A DNA stretch of 5,049 bases from Lachnospiraceae bacterium UBA4316 (GTDB lineage Bacteria > Bacillota > Clostridia > Lachnospirales > Lachnospiraceae), in NCBI GenBank assembly GCA_002394535.1, contig DGUG01000014.1, forward strand, positions 1 to 5,049, written 5' to 3'. Below, piece after piece: positions 1 to 5,049 of this stretch. A model generated the notes under the pieces. The model searched no databases, was not told the DNA's origin, and worked only from the letters and a program-made list of their open reading frames with translations. Every line of letters begins with the position of its first letter. Position 1 is the first letter of the stretch. A program made the position numbers and the translations under genes.

Positions 1-1892
1 TGTCTGTTGCAATCCAGTTCCGAAAGAAGTTCAGCAGAATTATATACATATCTTTGCTGCTGTACCTGATAGTTCCCATGGTTGCATCCATAATACAGAT
101 ATTTGCGTACGGGATCAGTCTTACCAACATGATGATCGTTCTTGTCTCGCTGTCCACATATATATTTGCCTTTCTTGATATTAACGAGACGGTAAGACAC
201 ACGCATGAGAAGGAACTGTCCAGCTTAAGAGATGAACAGGACAGTATTATGCGTCTGTTTGACGAGACAGTATCGGCAATGATATCCGCGGTGGAAAAAA
301 AGGACGGATTTGGTGAAGGTCATTCGGTCAGGGTGGCCAGGCGTGCAAAGATGATGGCAAAAGCAGCAGGCAAGGATGAGGATGCGTGCAATGAGATTTA
401 TTATTCTGCACTTCTGCATAATGTGGGACTTGTGGGCATATCCGATTCTGAAATAGAGAAGATCGGAAAACCCGGTGAGGAGGAAAACGAGGAGATCCGA
501 CGCAAACCCGAAGTGGGGAACAAGATACTCTCGCAGGTTACCGGTCACCCATACCTTAAACAGGCGGCCATGTACAGTTGTGAAAAATATGACGGCACCG
601 GCTATCCGGAGGGACTAAGCGGGACGGATATTCCGGAAGTTGCAAGGATCGTTGCCGTTGCCGATGCCTACGATCAGCTTACAAACAAAAAGAAGTATCG
701 AGATGCCCTGCCTGACGCTATAGTAAGGGAAGAGTTTATCAAGGAAGCAGGAGCAAAGTATGATCCGGAGTATGCAAGGATCATGATTGAAATGATGGAC
801 GCCGAGGCTAACGAAAAAAACAACGAAGCAGACAGTGCGGATGAGTTACCGGATCCTGAAATGGAGTGTGGCAAATACAGGAGTAATATTGCAAAGGCAA
901 TTAACGTGAGCGAAGATGTTGTAAAGATCACCTTTAACAGCAGAGCTGCTGATAATGCTCCGTACGGAAGCGGTTTCCCGTCAATTATCCTGTACGATTC
1001 CTTTGATGCCAGAGTTCATGACAATGCCAGAGCAATTGAGGCATATCAGTATATTGAGTACGGGGAGCTCTGGTTTGACGGGCATGTTATTTCGACAGGG
1101 GCCAGAAATATGATCGTTGAAAACGAGATCAAACGGGATGCCGCTTATTCGGAAGATGATAATGTCAGAACATATTATGAGATTACAGCCGGGAGATATG
1201 AGGATCATTTGAAGCTCAGCTTGACCGGCCCCGCAATGTCATTTGATGCTACGGTAGCGTTGCAGGACAGCACAAAATCGTCATATATCGGCCTGACAGG
1301 TGAATACTGTAAGATGAAGAACATTACGGTCGAAAAAACAGGTGACAGGGTTTCAGAGGGGGATATTGAGAGAATAGCCGAAAGAATCAGTTACATTGAT
1401 CGCATAGAGAGTGATATCCCGAATATTCAGATTGACAGAAACCGGTCTGCAACCACAGAGGGTATACCCGTAAAGAGCAACTGTAATATACGATTCCATA
1501 CAATGAGTCTTCCCACATCCAGTTTAGTGTGGCATTGTCCTTACATCCTGTTTTACACGTCGGATGACGGAATGGTTAACGGTGCCAATTATAAGGAGCT
1601 TGAACTCATAAAACTGAACGGTGAGAATAACGGACCAAATGATTACGCAGACAGCCGTTTTGTAATGAAGAAAGAGGATTTTCAGGGCTGGGATCACTGG
1701 AAGAGATCAAACAGGGAAGGAATGGAGTGCGAAGTTGCCATTTCAAAAAAGGGTAACAGGATTACAATGGTTACCGCGAATCTGGGAATCAGCATTCATG
1801 AGACGCTGTCGATCAAAGACTCGGATACTCAGGTATATTTCGCCCTGACAGGTGATCAGTGCGCACTTACCGATATAAGAATAATGGGCTAG
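1..1892 (+). CDS. Membrane-anchored degenerate HD-GYP protein with tandem C-terminal beta-rich domains (5' partial)
   Basis: The reading frame is open from base 3 to TAG at 1890-1892 (629 codons visible) and has no stop at the left edge, so the true start lies upstream; a TTG at 54 lies inside a membrane helix and is an unlikely start. Numbering from base 3, residues about 13-34 and 38-58 are hydrophobic helices, probably the last of an N-terminal membrane sensor. A charged linker (60-98) follows, then an HD-GYP domain (about 102-267) with GHSVRVA, LLHNVGLVGI, DGTGYPEGL and ADAYD. HD-GYP proteins normally hydrolyse cyclic di-GMP using two or three metals. Here the HD pair is H139-N140, the expected His of the 'HPxxG' motif is K168 and the 'HHE' pair is S192-C193, so activity is probably lost or altered. 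Residues 323-445 and 488-627 are two related beta-rich domains with no function I can name. The gene converges on the EAL gene with a one-base gap. The family is clear; the function is inferred. Confidence 0.88.
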   Translation, partial: SVAIQFRKKFSRIIYISLLLYLIVPMVASIIQIFAYGISLTNMMIVLVSLSTYIFAFLDINETVRHTHEKELSSLRDEQDSIMRLFDETVSAMISAVEKKDGFGEGHSVRVARRAKMMAKAAGKDEDACNEIYYSALLHNVGLVGISDSEIEKIGKPGEEENEEIRRKPEVGNKILSQVTGHPYLKQAAMYSCEKYDGTGYPEGLSGTDIPEVARIVAVADAYDQLTNKKKYRDALPDAIVREEFIKEAGAKYDPEYARIMIEMMDAEANEKNNEADSADELPDPEMECGKYRSNIAKAINVSEDVVKITFNSRAADNAPYGSGFPSIILYDSFDARVHDNARAIEAYQYIEYGELWFDGHVISTGARNMIVENEIKRDAAYSEDDNVRTYYEITAGRYEDHLKLSLTGPAMSFDATVALQDSTKSSYIGLTGEYCKMKNITVEKTGDRVSEGDIERIAERISYIDRIESDIPNIQIDRNRSATTEGIPVKSNCNIRFHTMSLPTSSLVWHCPYILFYTSDDGMVNGANYKELELIKLNGENNGPNDYADSRFVMKKEDFQGWDHWKRSNREGMECEVAISKKGNRITMVTANLGISIHETLSIKDSDTQVYFALTGDQCALTDIRIMG

Positions 1893-1893
1893 A

Positions 1894-1906
1894 TCACAGT
1901 CTGTGA
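1894..1906. repeat. Inverted repeat at the convergent gene junction
   Basis: TCACAGTCTGTGA is a perfect dyad of six bases on each side of one central base. It covers the stop codon and last codons of the EAL gene and begins two bases after the TAG of the HD-GYP gene. In RNA from either strand it could form a stem of five pairs with a three-base loop. No T-tract follows on either strand, so it is not a standard intrinsic terminator. It may be a weak bidirectional 3'-end structure or chance. Confidence 0.45.
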
Positions 1907-4626
1907 AAGAGATTATCGGAATTGAGATTGATTATCCTTATCCGGTCAGCCACGTGCTCATCTATTGCGGCAACGGGCTCTTTTGCCGGATATCCTGTAA
2001 AGTATCCCTGGATCAGGTCTACACCAAGTGAAATTACACAGTTTAGTTCTTCTTCCGTTTCAACGCCTTCGGCAAGTGACAGTATGTTATTTTCCTTTGA
2101 GTAGGAAATAATACTCTTTACAAAGTGCTGTTTTTGTGCACTTGACTGGATCCCGGATATAAGCATTCGGTCGATCTTGACATATCTTGGTTTGTAACGC
2201 AACAGATTATTGACATTTGAGTATCCGCTTCCGTAATCATCAAGAGCAACTTCTATCTCGAGAAGTGTATTGTCATCCTGCTGATGTCTTAACTCTTCAT
2301 CAGTGAATTCAGAGCTTTCGGTATACTCCACCACAATCTGCCCCCGATGATTTTCGAGCTTTTCAACTATCTGTGTACGGTCACTGCCGCGAAGCCTGTA
2401 TGCGGGAAGGCTGTTTATAAATATCTTCTTTCCTTCAAAGCAATTTATTTTTTCATCAACCTGATCCAGAACACAGTTGAAGGTTATCTTCTGGACATCA
2501 TACATACGGTTGAGGGTTTGTGCACCTTCGATTATATCAAAAGGGGACAGTTGCACTGTGCCTTCATGTCGCATCAGAGCTTCATAGCCAAATATGGTTC
2601 CGTTGGATGCACTTACAATGGGCTGGAAATAGTATGTGATATCCGCATCATCAAGCACATTCGAGACAGCTTCACACTTTGCAAGCATTTCAAATGACAG
2701 ATCGTTGCGTATTCCGGATGGCTGCTGAGAGGCTTTTTTTGAGTGATTTTTGACATTGACGGCACGATTGATCATAAAATCAAGATCCGGCACGCTGTTC
2801 AGCTCACATGTGCAGATCTCATGATATACAAAAGCCCGGTGCTGCTTTCTGTCCTGGTCGTAGAAAGGTATCCCCTCTTTGGGAATACCGGCTATTATTT
2901 CGTCATACCGTCTTCTGCAGTCTTCATTTACAAATCCGATAAGGAATTCATCGTTTCCGAGCCTGCCGCAATATTCATCTTCAAGAGTTGCCTGGGAGAT
3001 AAACAGTGAAACAGCGGATATTGCGGAATCTCCGGCGTTGTGGGATAAATCTTCGTTGATACCGCGAAGATCCTCTATGTCGAAGGCTATTATACCCAGG
3101 GATTCGCCTGTTCCTATATTGTGAGATGCCAGGTCGGAAAGTTTCTTGTGAAATCCGTCGTAATTGTATAATCCGGTCTGCTTGTCACGAACCTGCTCGC
3201 TCCTTACTTCCTCTATCATTTGAAGAAGAGCCTTCTGGCGGTAGAAAGCCTCTATGCCCTGATTGACATCCCTCATCCATACCCGGAATGTTTCGTTATA
3301 TATGTCGGATTTGGAATCACGGTTTAATACGGCATATCCGAAACACCGGTCTTCGAAGAACATGGGAACAAAAATAAAGGTTGTGGGATCGGGCCGGTCT
3401 TCGAAAAGGGCAGGGATCATATACCTTGTCTCAAACGTTCTGTTAAGGTCGACGGTCTCGGAATCATCTTCGGGAAGCGATGTGCCGCATTTGATCACCA
3501 TATTCATTATTTTGTCGTATCCGTATCTTCGTGCGTTGTCACCGATAAAGGAGATAGGATCGAGGAAAGATCTGTTAAGGCAGATCCAGAAGTTATTGAA
3601 AGGTCTTATCTGATAGGAGTATTTGGCAAGCGTTTCGTAAAACTTCCTGTAGTTTGTCTGACAGAGCATATCTTCGGTAATATGATTAAAATCGGAATAG
3701 TAGCTCCGTTCGGAGTGATCGGTTTTCCAATTGTCACGGTTGATCTTTGTATAGGCAGGTGCGAATTTCTTGCATCCGCAGCTTCCGCCGATGAGTATTT
3801 CCGCACGCATTTCCGGCTGCTCGATATGCTCATCTGTAATCATTTCGTGAAGCCTGCCAAAACAGATTTTACCGCAGCTGGCTGCGGGGATATCCGCGGA
3901 TGTGAGAGGAACGGGGGATGTCCGTCCTTCTTCGTTGGAGTCATATCCGACAACTGCAATGTGGTCGGGTATGCGGTATCCTTTTTCGGTGAGTTCGGTT
4001 GCAAGTCCTATGGCCATGTAGTCATTTGCACACAGGACAGCCTCCGGCAGATCATCCGCGTGCTCCAGAAGCCTTGCTGCAAACGCTTTTCCACTGTCAA
4101 ACCAGAAATTACCGTGATAAATGCGGTCATCCCTCACAGGGAGGTTGTGAGCCGCCATGCTGTCAAGGAAGCCGTTAAGGCGCTGCAGGGAATGGGGATG
4201 ACCCTCTTTACCGCCAAGGAAGGCGATGTCCCTGTATCCGTGCACATTAATGAGATGGTTGGTAAGTTCCACTATCGGAGAATAGTGATCCATCAGGACA
4301 TAATCAAACATGTCTGTTTTTTTATCAACAACGATAACGGGACCGTCAAAAGAATTCTTGATACGGGTAAGAAGCCTGTCCTCGAAACCGGGAGTAAGAA
4401 TAGTATCAAGCATTATAACGAGTCCGTCGAAACTGTCGTATTGTATAAGGGAATAAATATTGGAATCGCCTATATTGCGCAGCTGCGTTTCCTGATATTT
4501 CTGAAACATGGAAAAGATACATATGTCATAATCATGGGCATATGCTTCTTTGGTGAACGCCTGCATAAAGCGTTTTTGAGTGTTTTCCTCCAATTGTGCA
4601 AGTAGTACACCGATTCTTTTGCGCAT
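1894..4626 (-). CDS. LacI-type sensor / GAF-like / GGDEF (GNDEF) / EAL protein, probable c-di-GMP phosphodiesterase
   Basis: From ATG at 4626 this is 910 residues and soluble, with no signal peptide or membrane helix. Residues 2-285 resemble the effector-binding domain of LacI/GalR regulators (RIGVLLA start, AFLGG, CANDYMAIG, IPDHIAVVGYD, PLTSADIP), but there is no helix-turn-helix in front; it ends in a CGC motif (283-285). Residues about 307-467 look GAF-like (FVPMFFEDRCFGYAVL). Residues 478-637 are a GGDEF domain with signature GNDEF (557-561) and no RxxD inhibitory site. Residues 665-887 are an EAL domain with the whole catalytic set: EAL 682-684, N738, E767, E770, D796-D797, K817, E853 and Q873. 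It should linearise cyclic di-GMP in the cytoplasm, with the LacI-type module sensing a small ligand, possibly a sugar. The start is uncertain: the frame also has ATG at 4644 and GTG at 4680. None has a clear Shine-Dalgarno; 4626 is preferred because the LacI fold begins directly after it. It diverges from uvrB. Confidence 0.93.
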   Translation of the reverse strand: MRKRIGVLLAQLEENTQKRFMQAFTKEAYAHDYDICIFSMFQKYQETQLRNIGDSNIYSLIQYDSFDGLVIMLDTILTPGFEDRLLTRIKNSFDGPVIVVDKKTDMFDYVLMDHYSPIVELTNHLINVHGYRDIAFLGGKEGHPHSLQRLNGFLDSMAAHNLPVRDDRIYHGNFWFDSGKAFAARLLEHADDLPEAVLCANDYMAIGLATELTEKGYRIPDHIAVVGYDSNEEGRTSPVPLTSADIPAASCGKICFGRLHEMITDEHIEQPEMRAEILIGGSCGCKKFAPAYTKINRDNWKTDHSERSYYSDFNHITEDMLCQTNYRKFYETLAKYSYQIRPFNNFWICLNRSFLDPISFIGDNARRYGYDKIMNMVIKCGTSLPEDDSETVDLNRTFETRYMIPALFEDRPDPTTFIFVPMFFEDRCFGYAVLNRDSKSDIYNETFRVWMRDVNQGIEAFYRQKALLQMIEEVRSEQVRDKQTGLYNYDGFHKKLSDLASHNIGTGESLGIIAFDIEDLRGINEDLSHNAGDSAISAVSLFISQATLEDEYCGRLGNDEFLIGFVNEDCRRRYDEIIAGIPKEGIPFYDQDRKQHRAFVYHEICTCELNSVPDLDFMINRAVNVKNHSKKASQQPSGIRNDLSFEMLAKCEAVSNVLDDADITYYFQPIVSASNGTIFGYEALMRHEGTVQLSPFDIIEGAQTLNRMYDVQKITFNCVLDQVDEKINCFEGKKIFINSLPAYRLRGSDRTQIVEKLENHRGQIVVEYTESSEFTDEELRHQQDDNTLLEIEVALDDYGSGYSNVNNLLRYKPRYVKIDRMLISGIQSSAQKQHFVKSIISYSKENNILSLAEGVETEEELNCVISLGVDLIQGYFTGYPAKEPVAAIDEHVADRIRIINLNSDNLFHRL

Positions 4627-4683
4627 ATAATCATTATAATCCATAAAATCGAAAAAAGGTATATGAAATAAAAGAGGCACACT

Positions 4684-4697
4684 CGAACAAATGTTTG
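4684..4697. promoter_or_regulatory. LexA (DinR) SOS box
   Basis: The 14 bases CGAACAAATGTTTG fit the Gram-positive LexA/DinR operator consensus CGAACRNRYGTTYG at every position. The site lies in the region between uvrB and the divergent EAL gene, 89 bases before the uvrB start codon. It overlaps the last bases of one candidate uvrB -35 element. LexA bound here would repress uvrB until DNA damage triggers RecA-dependent LexA self-cleavage. Because it also lies 57 bases upstream of the chosen EAL-gene start, it may affect that gene too; this second part is inference. Confidence 0.93.
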
Positions 4698-4722
4698 AAA
4701 TTCTGTGGACAAATCATATGAA
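4695..4722 (+). promoter_or_regulatory. Candidate uvrB promoter overlapping the LexA box
   Basis: A -35-like TTGAAA (4695-4700, five of six to TTGACA) and a -10-like TATGAA (4717-4722, four of six to TATAAT) are 16 bases apart. The -35 element shares its first three bases with the LexA box, which would give direct repression by occlusion. A second pair competes with it: TGGACA (4706-4711) and TACACT (4729-4734), spaced 17 bases, with matches of five and four. Only one of them may be real; the sequence cannot decide. Confidence 0.5.
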
Positions 4723-4734
4723 AAATGGTACACT
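4706..4734 (+). promoter_or_regulatory. Alternative candidate uvrB promoter
   Basis: TGGACA at 4706-4711 and TACACT at 4729-4734 have the ideal 17-base spacing. Transcription would start near 4741 and leave a leader of about 45 bases before uvrB. In this arrangement the LexA box ends eight bases upstream of the -35 element, still within the usual RNA polymerase footprint. This is an alternative to the overlapping pair at 4695-4722. Confidence 0.45.
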
Positions 4735-4771
4735 TCCTAAATAGATAATTAAGGCGTGGCTCTCAAGGGTT

Positions 4772-4777
4772 AAGAGG
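4772..4777 (+). promoter_or_regulatory. uvrB ribosome-binding site
   Basis: AAGAGG, a close variant of AAGGAGG, ends nine bases before the ATG at 4787. It fixes the uvrB start in this position. Confidence 0.7.
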
Positions 4778-4786
4778 TTCAAATAT

Positions 4787-5049
4787 ATGGAATTTAAGCT
4801 TCATTCGGAATATAAACCAACCGGCGACCAGCCGAAGGCAATAAAAGAACTTGTTGAAGGATTCAGAGCCGGCAACCAGTTTGAAACGCTGCTGGGGGTT
4901 ACGGGTTCAGGCAAGACTTTCACAATGGCAAATGTAATTGCGGCACTTAACAAGCCCACACTTATCATCAGCCATAATAAAACCCTGGCCGGACAGTTGT
5001 ACTCCGAAATGAAGGAATTCTTTCCGGAGAACGCGGTGGAGTATTTTGT
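4787..5049 (+). CDS. uvrB: UvrB, excinuclease ABC subunit B (3' partial)
   Basis: UvrB is the damage-verifying helicase-like subunit of the UvrABC nucleotide-excision-repair complex; it receives DNA from UvrA and recruits UvrC for incision. The first 87 residues are visible before the window ends. They carry the family N-terminus almost motif by motif: TGDQPKAI (12-19), Walker A GVTGSGKT (37-44) binding ATP, and the [12 protein letters not shown] block (63-74). The full protein is normally about 660-670 residues, so roughly seven eighths lies outside the window. The ATG at 4787 is supported by an AAGAGG ribosome-binding site nine bases upstream and by the usual family start, about ten residues before the TGDQ motif. 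A LexA box upstream indicates SOS induction, as is usual for uvrB in Firmicutes. Nothing in the visible part looks damaged. Confidence 0.98.
   Translation, partial: MEFKLHSEYKPTGDQPKAIKELVEGFRAGNQFETLLGVTGSGKTFTMANVIAALNKPTLIISHNKTLAGQLYSEMKEFFPENAVEYF

Noticed and set aside
54..62. TTG at 54 as the start of the HD-GYP gene
   Set aside because: The frame stays open to the left edge, there is no Shine-Dalgarno, and the codon falls within a hydrophobic helix that begins upstream.
3682..4605. A 307-codon open frame on the plus strand
   Set aside because: It lies fully antisense to the LacI-type sensor part of the EAL gene, whose protein motifs are clear. Its product is rich in Cys, Ile and Phe with no recognisable domain.
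4632..4640. A perfect TATAAT on the minus strand just before ATG 4626
   Set aside because: No -35-like hexamer is found at 16-18 bases, and use as a -10 would give a leaderless message. The bases are AT-rich and may be coding if an upstream start is used.
4634..4717. A 27-codon minus-strand leader ORF (ATG at 4717) preceded by AGGAAG, with its TAA seven bases before the ATG at 4626
   Set aside because: The arrangement could suggest translational coupling, but the AGGAAG is too far (about 13 bases), the peptide has no recognisable pattern, and the frame is short enough to occur by chance.
4760..4776. A small hairpin (CTCT/AGAG, AA/TT with a C-A mismatch and GGG loop) covering the uvrB Shine-Dalgarno
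   Set aside because: The stem is short, interrupted and has a minimal loop, so it is unlikely to hide the ribosome-binding site.

Overview
The window looks like a chromosomal stretch from a Firmicute of the class Clostridia, most likely a Lachnospiraceae member of the Butyrivibrio type. Three things suggest this: a consensus Gram-positive (DinR/LexA-type) SOS box, the multidomain cyclic-di-GMP proteins built on a LacI-type sensor, and moderate GC with frequent AGA/AGG and ATA codons. The taxonomic call is inference from protein style, not from a marker gene.

Layout. (1) Positions 1-1892, plus strand: the 3' part of a membrane-anchored HD-GYP protein whose start lies upstream of the window. 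It has two visible membrane helices, a linker, an HD-GYP domain that has lost several metal ligands, and two related beta-rich C-terminal domains. (2) Positions 1894-4626, minus strand: a soluble four-module protein, made of a LacI/GalR-type ligand-binding domain without its DNA-binding part, a GAF-like region, a GGDEF domain with an altered signature (GNDEF), and an EAL domain with an intact catalytic set. The two genes converge tail to tail with one base between their stop codons. A 13-base inverted repeat sits on the junction. (3) Positions 4627-4786: the divergent intergenic region, holding a LexA box that fits the Gram-positive consensus exactly, two candidate promoters toward uvrB and a Shine-Dalgarno sequence. 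(4) Positions 4787-5049, plus strand: the 5' end of uvrB, cut by the window edge.

How it fits together. Both large genes belong to cyclic-di-GMP signalling. The minus-strand protein is the better candidate for an active enzyme, a c-di-GMP phosphodiesterase gated by a small ligand, perhaps a sugar. The HD-GYP protein looks catalytically impaired and may act as a sensor or binding protein. uvrB is a nucleotide-excision-repair gene under SOS control. The LexA box lies between uvrB and the divergent phosphodiesterase gene, so LexA could in principle affect both. No RNA genes, CRISPR arrays, insertion sequences or phage genes were seen, and no wholly new system is evident. The unusual points are the degenerate HD-GYP site, the duplicated C-terminal domain of unknown role, and the shared SOS control region.
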